A DNA stretch of 64,000 nucleotides from Amycolatopsis sp. DSM 110486 (GTDB lineage: Bacteria > Actinomycetota > Actinomycetes > Mycobacteriales > Pseudonocardiaceae): the NCBI RefSeq assembly GCF_019468465.1, contig NZ_CP080519.1:2371001-2435000 (forward strand), written 5' to 3'. How positions within the stretch are numbered: position 1 is the first letter of the stretch; every line of letters begins with the position of its first letter. Under the pieces are notes generated by a model. That model was given only the letters and a program-made list of their open reading frames with translations, searched no databases and had not been told where the DNA came from. Both the position numbers and the translations under genes were made by a program. Of this stretch, positions 1 to 8,838 are shown piece after piece.

Positions 1-162
1 ACGCCCGGCAAAACGACATTGGACCCTATCCGGACTCAACCCGCCCCTGCACGCTGGATCGCGGACTCCCCGCCGCCGGAGCACCACGCGCCGAGGCGGC
101 GTAGAGCCCCACGGGGCCGGTGTCCTGGCTCCCGGTGCTTCGCTCGACAGTCGAGGTGAACC

Positions 163-831
163 GTGTTCGCTCGCGTGGTGTGGTGGTCGACAGTGAGTTG
201 CACGAGCGTGATTTGCGCACTCGGTCTCACGCTGGTACCGGCTCTGGCCCTGGTCGCCGTGGCGGCTTCAGCACTGGCCTTGGGCTTGTTCTTCCGGGTC
301 TGCGCCAACGACCGCTGGGTGGAGCGTCGCTTCGGTCCTCGCCACGCGGCCCCGCGAGCAGCCGCGGCGGTCGCCGTCTTCACCGCGGTCGTCGGACTGA
401 TCGCGGCGACCATCGCAGTCGTCGCCGGAGCGACCCTCGCCCTGACGACCACCACCATTCTCGTAATCGCCGGCCTCTGGTCGGGGCCAAAGGTCCTCGC
501 CCGGCCTGACCAGCCCCGCCGGCACCGGCGGCCCGCGCCTCTTCCGAACGTCCAGCGCGGGTCGGTCCAGCGCGGGTCCGTCCGGCCGGTGTCGGTCCGG
601 CCGGTGTCGGTCAGCTCGCTGTCGGTCGAAGAGCTCTGCTTGGCGTGGCGGCGGAGTTACGTCGAGCTGGAGCACGTCCGCGACGAAGAGTCGCGGTACG
701 CCGTCATTGCCGCCAGGCAGGCGTACCTCGACGAACTGGAACGGCGCGACCGGCAGGGTTTCACCCGATGGCTGGACAGCGGAGCGCGAGCGGCCGGCGA
801 TCCGAGCCGGTTCGTCCGCCCGGCGGAATGA
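163..831 (+). CDS. hypothetical membrane protein with conserved acidic C-terminus
   Basis: 222 residues from a GTG preceded by GAGG. Hydrophobic stretches at about residues 12-44 and 66-105 suggest three or four membrane helices in two hairpins. A short repetitive linker (RGSVQ-RGSVR-PVSVR-PVSVS, about 133-152) leads to a soluble tail carrying SVEELCLAWRRSYVELE and YLDELERRD, then SGARAAGDPSRFV. I have the impression that this tail recurs in actinobacterial membrane proteins of unknown function, where it follows one or two helices. The role is not known. No operon partner is visible; the next gene starts 335 bases downstream. Confidence 0.6.
   Translation: MFARVVWWSTVSCTSVICALGLTLVPALALVAVAASALALGLFFRVCANDRWVERRFGPRHAAPRAAAAVAVFTAVVGLIAATIAVVAGATLALTTTTILVIAGLWSGPKVLARPDQPRRHRRPAPLPNVQRGSVQRGSVRPVSVRPVSVSSLSVEELCLAWRRSYVELEHVRDEESRYAVIAARQAYLDELERRDRQGFTRWLDSGARAAGDPSRFVRPAE
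550..609 (+). repeat. four tandem 15-bp units inside the first gene
   Basis: Two copies of GTCCAGCGCGGGTCS are followed directly by two copies of GTCCGGCCGGTGTCG. They encode the four pentapeptides of the linker between the membrane part and the C-terminal tail. The length is a multiple of three, so copy number changes would keep the frame. Confidence 0.8.
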
Positions 832-1166
832 TCCCGCATCCGGCGGCTTGCGGTCCAGCGATCGAGGTGTCTGTCCGCGTTGCGCTCTACGTACTGCATC
901 GCGACGTGGGACAGATACGAGTGCTGCCATTCGCTGGACTCGTGGAAGATGATCTTCATCGTGACCGGGGTTCGTGCTGACATCGATGACCGCGACAGGC
1001 GCGGGGTCGAAATCGGAAGTGGCGTACCCGCCAAGCCGTGCCCGCGCGACGTCACCTGCTTGGGATGAGGACAGGGCCGGCGCTCAGCTCGAAAGTCGAG
1101 TGGTGATGTGTGCGTCCGCTGTGGCGCGCACTACATCCCTGCCGGGAAGTAGCCAGGAGGCCTGTG
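832..1166. other. intergenic stretch, no convincing gene
   Basis: Short open frames exist on both strands (about 880-1068 on plus, 657-999 on minus) with codon bias that does not favour either clearly. Neither has a good ribosome binding site and I recognise no family. The only clear signal is the AGGAGG at 1155-1160, which belongs to the next gene. Confidence 0.5.
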
Positions 1167-1613
1167 ATGACCGATGCCGTCGAGGCAATGGGGCCGGTCA
1201 GCTATCTGATCGTCGAGTTCCCGGGCGGCAAGATAACCGGCCACGGCTTGCCAATTTTAGTGGACTTGGTCGACCAGGGTTTGATCCGAATCCTCGATTT
1301 GCTGTTCGTCACCCGGGACGACGATGGGTCGGTGCGCGCGGTCGAGTTGCGCGACCTGGATCTTGACGGCCGGCTTGACGTGGCGACCTTCGAAGGCGCG
1401 TCCTCGGGCCTGTTCGACGACGGTGACCTGGCCGATGCCGCGTCCGCGATCGAACCCGGGGCGTCCGCGGCGATCCTGCTGTTCGAGAATCGGTGGGCAC
1501 GGCCGTTCACGCAGGCCCTGCGCCGCGGTGGGGCCGAGGTGGTGGCTGTCGGTTACGTCCCCCTCGATGCCATCGCCGCATCGCTCGATGCCGCCGAAGC
1601 AGCCGACGTCTGA
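1167..1613 (+). CDS. DUF6325 family protein
   Basis: 148 residues. ATG 1167 is chosen because AGGAGG lies six bases upstream; the longer frame from 1110 would bury that site. The protein opens with GPVSYLIVEFPGGK, then LVDLVDQGLIRILDLLFVTRD, then an acidic middle and AAILLFENRWARPF. This is the layout of DUF6325 proteins, small actinobacterial proteins of unknown biochemical role. It lies 24 bases before a SHOCT-domain gene, a pairing I believe is common and which suggests joint transcription. Confidence 0.8.
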   Translation: MTDAVEAMGPVSYLIVEFPGGKITGHGLPILVDLVDQGLIRILDLLFVTRDDDGSVRAVELRDLDLDGRLDVATFEGASSGLFDDGDLADAASAIEPGASAAILLFENRWARPFTQALRRGGAEVVAVGYVPLDAIAASLDAAEAADV

Positions 1614-1637
1614 TCCGACGGAGAAAGGACGAGAACC

Positions 1638-1916
1638 ATGCCGGGTCTCCTCCGAGGTCTCGCACGAACTGCCGCGATCGCAGGGACTGCGACCGCCGTG
1701 TCGAATCGAGTCTCGCGCCGTCAGGGCCAACGCTGGTCCCGGCAGGAGGACGAGCAGTACGCCCAGCAACAGCAGGACGTGCCACCGTCGCAGCCAGCTG
1801 CGGCACCCGCTCGCGACACGGTCACGCAGCTCAAGGAGCTTGCCGAGCTCAAGGCGCAGGGCGTCCTCACCGACGCCGAGTTCCAGTCCGAGAAGGCCAA
1901 GATCCTCGCGTCATGA
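1638..1916 (+). CDS. SHOCT domain protein
   Basis: 92 residues, with GAAAGGA ten bases before the ATG. The N-terminal half is basic, with a Gln-rich stretch (EQYAQQQQ, about 39-46). The C-terminal 30 residues (LKELAELKAQGVLTDAEFQSEKAKIL) are a textbook SHOCT motif, a short helical hairpin often found at protein ends and thought to mediate oligomerisation. It is probably cotranscribed with the DUF6325 gene just upstream. No catalytic function is implied. Confidence 0.85.
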   Translation: MPGLLRGLARTAAIAGTATAVSNRVSRRQGQRWSRQEDEQYAQQQQDVPPSQPAAAPARDTVTQLKELAELKAQGVLTDAEFQSEKAKILAS

Positions 1917-2173
1917 CACTGCGGGCCCCGGATATGTATATGGAGGGCCGCCGCTGTTCCCGAGCGCGGCCTGTCTGCGGCTCGGTTTCGAGCTGAGCCG
2001 GGTGGCCACGAAGCTGCGTTGCCCGTGCGAGTCGTCCTCGATGGAGCCTGGCTGGTCGACGGGGACGAGTCTGCCTCGTGTGGACGGAGTCATCCGGATC
2101 GGGCGACGCGCCATGGGCTTTCCGGGCGCCATCGTGGCGACCGGACGCGGCCATGCCCGAGGTGGAGGTAAGG

Positions 2174-3580
2174 ATGACATCGACAGCCACAGAGCCGCAG
2201 ACGCGGCCGGCGGACGTACTCGTGATTTTCGGTATCACCGGCGACCTGGCGAAGGTGATGACCTTCCGTTCGCTGTACCGGCTCGAGGCCCGTGGCCTGC
2301 TGACATGTCCCATCGTCGGGGTGGCGGCTGACGACTGGGGGCTCGACCAGCTCATCGAACGGGCCCGGTCGTCGATCGAGGCGACCGGAGACCTGGACGA
2401 GGCGGTGTTCGATCGCTTCGCCGCCAAGCTGTCCTACGTCAGTGGAGATTTCACCGACCCCGCCACTTTCGAGCGGGTGGGAGACGCCGTCAAGGGTGTT
2501 GGGACTCCGGTGTTCTACCTGGAGATCCCGCCGTTCCTGTTCGGACGCGTGGTCAAGGGACTGTCGGAGGCCGGTCTGACCGCCGGCGCCCGGCTCGTCG
2601 TCGAGAAGCCGTTCGGACACGACCGGCAGTCCGCGCGTGCGCTGGCCGAGGAGCTGCACCAGTACATCGACGAGTCGCAGCTGTTCCGGATTGACCACTA
2701 CCTGGGGAAGATGGGGCTGGAGGAGATCCTCCACCTGCGCTTCGCGAACGCCATCCTCGAACCGTTGTGGAGCCGCAACTACCTCGAGTGCGTGCAGATC
2801 ACGATGGCGGAGAGCTTCGGCGTCGAGGACCGCGGCCATTTCTACGACCCGGTCGGCGCGCTGCGGGACGTCGTCGTGAACCACTTGATGCAGGTGGTCG
2901 CGGCTGCCGCGATGGAGCCGCCCTCGCGGGGCGACCCGGTGACGCTGAAGGAGTCGCAGGTCGGTCTGTTCCGAGCGGTGGAGGAGGCTGACCCGGCCCA
3001 CTACGTGCGCGGCCAGTACGACGGTTACCTCGACATCGACGGTGTTTCGCGCGGCTCGGCCACCGAGACGTATGCGGCGCTGCGGCTCGACATCGAGAAC
3101 TGGCGCTGGGCCGGCGTGCCGTTTTTCATCCGGACCGGCAAGCGGCTGCCGGTGACGCAGACCGAGCTGCGGCTGGTGTTCAAGCGCCCGCCCAAGCTGG
3201 GTTTCGGACTGGTCGGGCACGCGGCGCAGCCGAACCAGCTCGTGCTGAGGCTCGACCCGTCGACCGGGGTCCGGATCCAGGTCGATGCGCGTCGCGCCGA
3301 CGTGGCCCGGATCGCGCCGATCGACCTCGACATGGAGTTCGCGGCCGAGGGCGGCGAGGGCCCGACACCGTATGAGACCCTGCTGCACGCGGCGATGATC
3401 GGGAAGAGCACGCGGTTCTCCCGGCAGGACAGCGTCGAAGAGACCTGGCGGATCATGCAACCCTTGCTCGACGCGCCGCCGCCCGTGCACTCCTACGCGC
3501 CCGGCAGCTGGGGCCCGGCCGCGGCCGACGAGATCCCGGCCGGATTCGGCGGCTGGCGTACGCCCTGGATTTCGAGCTGA
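2174..3580 (+). CDS. zwf: glucose-6-phosphate 1-dehydrogenase
   Basis: 468 residues; catalyses NAD(P)-dependent oxidation of glucose 6-phosphate to 6-phosphogluconolactone, the entry to the pentose phosphate pathway. ATG 2174 is preferred over the longer frame because GGTGGAGG sits just upstream. Visible family marks are the nucleotide-binding GITGDLAK near the N-terminus, EKPFGHD, the active-site RIDHYLGK (Asp about 174) and DVVVNHLMQVVA in the C-terminal domain. No tkt/tal/opcA neighbours are present, so this is probably a stand-alone or second copy outside the usual actinobacterial pentose phosphate cluster. It converges on the GMC gene with only six bases between stop codons. Confidence 0.92.
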   Translation: MTSTATEPQTRPADVLVIFGITGDLAKVMTFRSLYRLEARGLLTCPIVGVAADDWGLDQLIERARSSIEATGDLDEAVFDRFAAKLSYVSGDFTDPATFERVGDAVKGVGTPVFYLEIPPFLFGRVVKGLSEAGLTAGARLVVEKPFGHDRQSARALAEELHQYIDESQLFRIDHYLGKMGLEEILHLRFANAILEPLWSRNYLECVQITMAESFGVEDRGHFYDPVGALRDVVVNHLMQVVAAAAMEPPSRGDPVTLKESQVGLFRAVEEADPAHYVRGQYDGYLDIDGVSRGSATETYAALRLDIENWRWAGVPFFIRTGKRLPVTQTELRLVFKRPPKLGFGLVGHAAQPNQLVLRLDPSTGVRIQVDARRADVARIAPIDLDMEFAAEGGEGPTPYETLLHAAMIGKSTRFSRQDSVEETWRIMQPLLDAPPPVHSYAPGSWGPAAADEIPAGFGGWRTPWISS

Positions 3581-3586
3581 TCGGGC

Positions 3587-5140
3587 TCAGCCGAGTCGCT
3601 GCAGCAGGTGGTCTCCGACTCGCAGTGCGTTCGCGATCGCCGTCAGTGCCGGGTTGACCGCGCCGATGCTCGGGAAGAAGCTCGTGTCGACGACGTAGAG
3701 GTTGTCGAGTTCGTGAGCCTTGCAGTCGGAGTCGAGGACAGACGTCGCCGGATCGCGCCCGAACCGCACGGTGCCGGCCTGGTGCGCGCAGCCCGCCACC
3801 GGAATGTCGTTTTTCATGTAGACGTCGCGCGGAATCAGATGATGCGGATGCATCCCCAGCCGGCTCAGGTGCTTTTTCACGCGGTGGTAGAGCTGCTCCA
3901 TCGGCTCCTGGTTGTTCGGGGTGTAGCTCAGCACCACGTTCCCGTCGCGGTCGAGCGTCACCCGGTTGTCGGGAACGGGAAGGTCTTCGGCCGACAGCCA
4001 GAAGTCGACCGCGTGCTCGGCCACGTCGTGGAGCGCGAACGTCGGTGCCAGCACCGTCTCGAGGGGCTTCTCGCCGCGGTACATCGGTGCGGACGACTTG
4101 CCCACCATCTGCAGGTTGCCCATCGGGTAGTCGAAATCGGCGTCGCCGAAGTAGTAGTCGTTGAGACCCAGCGTCTTCTGGAACCGGGTGTCGTTCTTCT
4201 CGGTCGAGATCGCGAGGAACGCGCGGCTGTTGTGGAACACGTAGTTGCGGCCGACCTGATCCGACCCGTTGGCGAGGCCGCCCGGATGGCGGTCGTTGGC
4301 GCTCGCGAGCAGGATCCGGGCCGAGTTGACCGCGCCCGCCGACACGACGACCACGTCGGCGGCGAACCGCTGCTCCTCGCCGTCCACGTCGGCGACGACC
4401 GAGGTCACCGTCCGCCCGGACTCGTCGGTCTCCAGGCGCTGCACCCGGGCGTTGCGGACCAGCGTCACGGTGTCGTGCTCGATGGCCGGTCGCACGGCGA
4501 TGACGTCCGCGTCGGACTTCGCGTGGACCAGACACGGGAATCCGTCGCAGGTGGCGCAGCGGATGCACGCGCTGAACGCGGGCCGGGCCTCGTCGAGCAT
4601 TATCCCCGCCGGCGCGTGGAAGGGGTGCAGCCCCACCGCTGCCAGGTCGTCGAACAGCCGCTGGATGCGCGGCTCGTGCGAAACCGGCGGGAAGGGGTAC
4701 GGCGCGGAAGCGGGCGGATCGGTCGAGTCCTCGCCGCGCTTGCCGTGCACCTGGTAGAGCTGCTCGGCCTGGGTGTAGTACGGCTCCATCTCGTCGTACC
4801 CGATGGGCCACGCGGGCGAGATGCCGCCGTGATGCTTGAGCTCGCCGAAGTCTCGCTCTCGCAGCCGATACAGCGCGGCTCCGTAGAACTTCGTCGCACC
4901 TCCGACGAAGTAGTGGACCTGAGGCTGGAACGGATTTCCCTTGTCGTCCAACCACTTGTCGGTCGACACGTAGCGGTTGTCGACGAACACCGCCTCGGCG
5001 TCCCAATTCTGCGCCTCGCGGGGCAGCCAGTCGCCGCGTTCGAGGATCAGCACGCGCTTTCCCGACGGCGCGAGCCGATGTGCGAGGGTGCCGCCACCGG
5101 CTCCGGATCCCACGATGATGACGTCGTAGTGCTCGGTCAT
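3587..5140 (-). CDS. GMC family oxidoreductase
   Basis: 517 residues, FAD-dependent. ATG 5140 follows GAGGAGG and is preferred over the longer frame. The N-terminal Rossmann motif VIIVGSGAGGGTLAHRLA binds FAD. A cysteine-containing stretch (CIRCATCDGFPCLVHAK, about 195-211) and the C-terminal GCAHQAGT and NLYVVDTSFFPSIGAVNPALT are typical of the bacterial GMC group related to cholesterol/gluconate-type dehydrogenases. The substrate cannot be read from sequence. It is the last gene of a minus-strand unit GH15 - NDH-2 - GMC with a gap of only ten bases to the NDH-2 gene, suggesting a shared redox or sugar-oxidation function. Confidence 0.85.
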   Translation of the reverse strand: MTEHYDVIIVGSGAGGGTLAHRLAPSGKRVLILERGDWLPREAQNWDAEAVFVDNRYVSTDKWLDDKGNPFQPQVHYFVGGATKFYGAALYRLRERDFGELKHHGGISPAWPIGYDEMEPYYTQAEQLYQVHGKRGEDSTDPPASAPYPFPPVSHEPRIQRLFDDLAAVGLHPFHAPAGIMLDEARPAFSACIRCATCDGFPCLVHAKSDADVIAVRPAIEHDTVTLVRNARVQRLETDESGRTVTSVVADVDGEEQRFAADVVVVSAGAVNSARILLASANDRHPGGLANGSDQVGRNYVFHNSRAFLAISTEKNDTRFQKTLGLNDYYFGDADFDYPMGNLQMVGKSSAPMYRGEKPLETVLAPTFALHDVAEHAVDFWLSAEDLPVPDNRVTLDRDGNVVLSYTPNNQEPMEQLYHRVKKHLSRLGMHPHHLIPRDVYMKNDIPVAGCAHQAGTVRFGRDPATSVLDSDCKAHELDNLYVVDTSFFPSIGAVNPALTAIANALRVGDHLLQRLG

Positions 5141-5150
5141 GCTGTCCTCC

Positions 5151-6494
5151 TCAGGAGCTATCAGCTTTCCTTGAAGAGTGGCCACGGTGCACCGAGATGT
5201 GCGGGATGTCCGCGGCGTCGTCTCCCCAGGCGATGCGCTTGGGCGTCGCCGACCACTCGACGGTCGCGGCGTGGTCGCGTTCGAAGTAGTCCCAGGCCCA
5301 CGAGATGAACGCGTCGGCCTTGCTGTGGGCGCCGCTCAGCAGCATCGCGTGGACACCGAGCCAGGCGGCGAACGCGAGGGGCCCGTCGACCTGATGGCGG
5401 TGCTTGCCGACCTCGGCGACGGCGGCGTTGCGGCCGATCATGGCCATGATGCCCTTGTCCTTGTAGTGGAACGGCTTCGTGGGCTGTCCGTTGCGCTCGC
5501 GCAGGATGTTGCCCGCTGCCCAGTCGCCGGACTGCTGCGCGACCGAGCCCAGCTGCGGCAGCGTTGTGCCGTGCGCCGCCGGGATGTTGGCGGCGTCTCC
5601 GATCGCGTACACGCCCGGGTGCCCTTCGACAGTCAGGTCGGGCGACACGTCCACCCGCCCGCCCCGACCGGTCTTGAGCCCGGCGGCGGCCTGCACCACC
5701 GGCGCCGCCGACTCACCGCCGCCCCAGATGACGGTGCGGGTGCGGATGGCGGTTCCGTCGTCGAGTTCCACCCGGTCGGCGTGCACCGCCGCGACACCCG
5801 TGTCGAGTCGGGGTTCGGCGCCCTGCGTGGTGAGCTTCTTGTGGGCGTACTTGTGCGATCGGCTGGAGAACGCGCCGAGCAGCGTGCTGCCGCGGTCGAT
5901 CAGGAAGATCCGCCCGGGCTTCGGGATCCGGTCCATGGTCGCGAGGGCGGCCATGAGCTCGGTGAGCGCGCCGGTGATCTCGACCCCGGTCGGGCCGCCG
6001 CCCACGACGACGACGTCGAGCGCGTCCTCCTCGAGTTCCCCTGCCGAGACCGCCCGCACCAGGTCCTGCACGTGGAGCCGGAGCCGCTCGGCGTCGGCCA
6101 CGGAGTAGAGCGGGAACGCGTGCTCGGCGGCGCCCGGGACACCGAAGAACTCGGGCTGCGCGCCCGCCGCGAGCACCAGGTGTGATCCGCCGACCACCTC
6201 GCCGTCGGACAGCGTCAGGCTGAGGTTCGCGACGTCGACCTCGGCGACGTGCGCGGTGCGGACCTCGACCGTCGGGTAGGCGTGGAAGATCACCCGGTGC
6301 GGGCGGGCGATGTCCTCCGCGGGCAGTTGCGCGGTGGCGACTTGGTAGAGCAATGGCTGGAACTGGTGGTAGTCGTTGCGGTCGACGAGGGTCACCCCGA
6401 TGCCTTCGTCACCGAGCCGGTGGGCACAGGCGACGCCGGCCAGCCCGCCGCCGAGCACCAGGACGTTCCGGCTCTCGTCGCGCTGCCCGGTCAC
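5151..6494 (-). CDS. NDH-2-like NAD(P)/FAD-dependent oxidoreductase
   Basis: 447 residues. Two dinucleotide-binding motifs are visible: VLVLGGGLAGVACAHRL near the start and VVVVGGGPTGVEITGAL about residue 165. NDYHQFQPLLYQVAT is the characteristic N-terminal motif of type II NADH dehydrogenases, and GVYAIGDAANIP the FAD-binding motif. The likely reaction is transfer of electrons from NADH to quinone without proton pumping, at the inner face of the membrane. The start overlaps the stop of the GH15 gene by four bases (ATGA), so translation is probably coupled. A second enzyme of this class lies at 17416-18741. Confidence 0.87.
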   Translation of the reverse strand: MTGQRDESRNVLVLGGGLAGVACAHRLGDEGIGVTLVDRNDYHQFQPLLYQVATAQLPAEDIARPHRVIFHAYPTVEVRTAHVAEVDVANLSLTLSDGEVVGGSHLVLAAGAQPEFFGVPGAAEHAFPLYSVADAERLRLHVQDLVRAVSAGELEEDALDVVVVGGGPTGVEITGALTELMAALATMDRIPKPGRIFLIDRGSTLLGAFSSRSHKYAHKKLTTQGAEPRLDTGVAAVHADRVELDDGTAIRTRTVIWGGGESAAPVVQAAAGLKTGRGGRVDVSPDLTVEGHPGVYAIGDAANIPAAHGTTLPQLGSVAQQSGDWAAGNILRERNGQPTKPFHYKDKGIMAMIGRNAAVAEVGKHRHQVDGPLAFAAWLGVHAMLLSGAHSKADAFISWAWDYFERDHAATVEWSATPKRIAWGDDAADIPHISVHRGHSSRKADSS

Positions 6495-7699
6495 AGCGAC
6501 AGCTCCGCCAGGAAGTCGGACAGGATGATCCGCCCGGCCGCCTCGATCAGGGCGAGGTGGGAGAACGCCTGGGGGAAGTTGCCCAGGTGCCGTGCGCGGT
6601 CGACTTCGAACTCCTCCGCGTACAGGCCCAACGGCGACGCGATCCGCAGCAGGCGCTCCATGAGGCTCGTCGCCCGGTCCATCTCGCCGACCACGGCGAG
6701 CGCGGAGACCAGCCAGTACGAGCAGATCAGGAACGTGCCTTCCTTGCCGGACAGACCGTCGTCGGTTTCGTCGGTGCGGTACCGAAGGACGAAACCGTTC
6801 TCGGTCAGCTCGGTGTCAATCGCGTCGACGGTGTTGCGCATTCGTTCGTCGGTGCCCGGCAGGAAGCCGAACAGGGCTGCGAGCAGGGTCGAGGCGTCCA
6901 GCGCGTCGGTGTCGTAGTGCTGCCGGAGCACGCCGCGGTCGCTCACGCCGTGCTCGAGGATGTCCGCACGGATCTCGTCCGCCGTCGAGCGCCACTGGCC
7001 GGCGAGCTTGTCGTCGTCCCGGATGTTCGCCAGCTTGGCGGCCCGGTCGAGCGCCACCCAGCCCATCAGCTTCGACGACACGTAGTGCTGCGGCTTGCCG
7101 CGAGCCTCCCAGATGCCCTGGTCCGGTTCGCGCCACGCCGCGATCGCACCCGCCGCCTGCGACTGGACGAGAGGCCAGAGCCGGCGCGGCAGGTGCTGGC
7201 TTCTGCTGGTGTGCAGCAGAAGCGAGTCCAGAACCGCGCCGAAGACGTCGTTCTGGCGCTGGTCGAACGCACCGTTGCCGATCCGCACCGGCCGGGCGCC
7301 TTCGTAGCCGTTCAGGTCGTCGCGAGTGGACTCGGTCAGGTCCCGGCGTCCGTCGATGCCGTACATGATCTGCAGGCCGCCGTCGGGGTTCGGCTCGAGG
7401 TCGGCCACGAACTGCATGAACTCGTCGGCTTCCCAGTCGAGGTTCAGGTAGTGCAGCGCCTGGAGTGTGAACGTGGTGTCGCGGATCCAGGTGTAGCGGT
7501 AATCCCAGTTGCGCTCACCGCCCGGCGCCTCGGGCAATGACGTCGTCAGGGCCGCGACCGTCGCGCCGGTCGGCATGTAGGTCAGGCCTTTGATGGTGAG
7601 CGCCGAGCGCTCGAGCGGATGACGCAGTGGGTGGTCCGGGATCCGGGCACGCGCCAGCCAGCCGGCAATCGGCGGGAAGGGCGAGGTCGTGGAACTCAC
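6491..7699 (-). CDS. GH15-family glycoside hydrolase lacking the N-terminal domain
   Basis: 402 residues from GTG 7699, chosen because AAGGAG lies nearby. The family hydrolyses alpha-glucosidic bonds (glucoamylase- or trehalase-like). Conserved blocks are GGERNWDYRYTWIRD (60-74), GIWEARG with the probable general acid Glu198, SKLMGWVALDRA, and EEFEVDRARHLGNFPQAFSHL with the probable base near residue 362. Actinobacterial relatives usually have about 600 residues with a beta-sandwich domain of roughly 200 residues first. Here the protein begins about 30 residues before the RSALTIKGLTY block, so only the catalytic barrel remains. Both glutamates persist, so activity is possible but uncertain. 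Confidence 0.8.
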   Translation of the reverse strand: MSSTTSPFPPIAGWLARARIPDHPLRHPLERSALTIKGLTYMPTGATVAALTTSLPEAPGGERNWDYRYTWIRDTTFTLQALHYLNLDWEADEFMQFVADLEPNPDGGLQIMYGIDGRRDLTESTRDDLNGYEGARPVRIGNGAFDQRQNDVFGAVLDSLLLHTSRSQHLPRRLWPLVQSQAAGAIAAWREPDQGIWEARGKPQHYVSSKLMGWVALDRAAKLANIRDDDKLAGQWRSTADEIRADILEHGVSDRGVLRQHYDTDALDASTLLAALFGFLPGTDERMRNTVDAIDTELTENGFVLRYRTDETDDGLSGKEGTFLICSYWLVSALAVVGEMDRATSLMERLLRIASPLGLYAEEFEVDRARHLGNFPQAFSHLALIEAAGRIILSDFLAELSL

Positions 7700-7765
7700 G
7701 GAGGCTCCTTCACAGTCGTGACGCGCGAAATCCCGGGCCTGTTCCGACGATCGATGGACGGGGCT

Positions 7766-7800
7766 GTGCCGCAATCACCCTTCGCAGGTGATTGCGGCAC
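7766..7800 (-). terminator. strong hairpin terminator after cydB
   Basis: A perfect 14-bp stem (GTGCCGCAATCACC at 7766-7779 pairing with 7787-7800) with a seven-base loop. It begins three bases beyond the cydB stop codon. No U-tract follows, as is usual in actinomycetes. It separates cydAB from the GH15 unit. Confidence 0.85.
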
Positions 7801-7803
7801 GGC

Positions 7804-8838
7804 TCAGCCGGCCGCGCGGTCAGCGGCGTCCTCGACGCCTTCCTCGGGCAGCAGCCGGCGCTGGTCGAGCACGTACAGCAGCACGAAGCCCGGCAGCACG
7901 ATCAGCACCGCCACCCCCACCGCGACCAGCAATGCGACCAGGGTTCCGGTCGGCGCGGCGGCAGCAGAGACGGTGACGCTCTCCGGCAGAAGGTAGGGCC
8001 ACTGCGCCACGCCCCAGCTGAAAATGATGCAGGCCACCGCGACCACAGCGAGCACTCGTGCACCTCGGGCGGCGTCGCGGACCAGCAGCACCAGAGCGCC
8101 GAACCCGCTCAGGACGCTGAGCACGACCAGTGGCAACGCCCACGACGAGGTCAAGCGGTCGAAGACGTGCGGGGCCGAGGAGCTCAGGACGACGAAGCCG
8201 ATCACGGCGACCACGGCCGCGACCACGGCGGCCACCACCGCGCGGCGGCGGAAGTAGACCGCCATCGTGGTGTCATCTGCTCGACGTGCGTCCCAGACGA
8301 GATACACCGCCGCCAGGTACGCCGCCAGCACGACCGCCAGGCCGCCCGTCACCAGTGACGTCGGGTTCAGCCAGCTGTCGACGGGATCGCCGGCCTTCCC
8401 GCCGGCCGGCACGTGACCCGAAGCGATGCCGCCCGCGATCGCGCCGAAGCAGAAGGGCACGAGCACGGACGAGAGTGCGAATGCGCCACCGAAGACACGA
8501 CGGGAGCGAACGGTGACGACAGACTTGCGGAACGCGAAGCTCGCGCCACGCAACACGATGCCGAGTGCCGCGATGGTCAGCGGGACGAACATGGTCAGCG
8601 TGATCGACTGGTACGCCGACGGAAAGGCGGACCACGTGACGACGAAGATGAAGATCAGCCAGACGTGATTGGCCTCCCACACCGGGCCGATCGATCGCTC
8701 TATCAAGCCGCGCGGTGCGGCACCTCGCGTCGGCCCGCCGGCGGTCAGGTCCCAGAATCCGGCACCGAAGTCGGCTCCCCCGAAGACCGCGTACGTCGCG
8801 AGGGCGACCAATAGCACGGTGGCCACGGCGGTACTCAC
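7804..8838 (-). CDS. cydB: cytochrome bd oxidase subunit II
   Basis: 344 residues, the usual family length. GTG 8838 overlaps the cydA stop (GTGA), indicating coupled translation. The N-terminal helix ends in YAVFGGADFGAGFWDLTAGG, the CydB hallmark, followed by about eight membrane helices, including HVWLIFIFVVTWSAFP. CydB forms the heterodimeric quinol oxidase with CydA and is needed for haem assembly. No cydDC exporter genes are nearby, unlike the cydABDC order seen in some actinobacteria. Confidence 0.93.
   Translation of the reverse strand: MSTAVATVLLVALATYAVFGGADFGAGFWDLTAGGPTRGAAPRGLIERSIGPVWEANHVWLIFIFVVTWSAFPSAYQSITLTMFVPLTIAALGIVLRGASFAFRKSVVTVRSRRVFGGAFALSSVLVPFCFGAIAGGIASGHVPAGGKAGDPVDSWLNPTSLVTGGLAVVLAAYLAAVYLVWDARRADDTTMAVYFRRRAVVAAVVAAVVAVIGFVVLSSSAPHVFDRLTSSWALPLVVLSVLSGFGALVLLVRDAARGARVLAVVAVACIIFSWGVAQWPYLLPESVTVSAAAAPTGTLVALLVAVGVAVLIVLPGFVLLYVLDQRRLLPEEGVEDAADRAAG

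Noticed and set aside
657..1068. Two opposing short frames around 880-1068 (plus) and 657-999 (minus, starting MKIIFHESSEWQHSY)
   Set aside because: The minus one looks protein-like at first but runs into the 3' end of the first gene, has no ribosome binding site and matches nothing I know.
1917..2173. Possible small gene between the SHOCT gene and zwf
   Set aside because: No frame combines a start site with convincing composition; the stretch most likely carries the zwf promoter.
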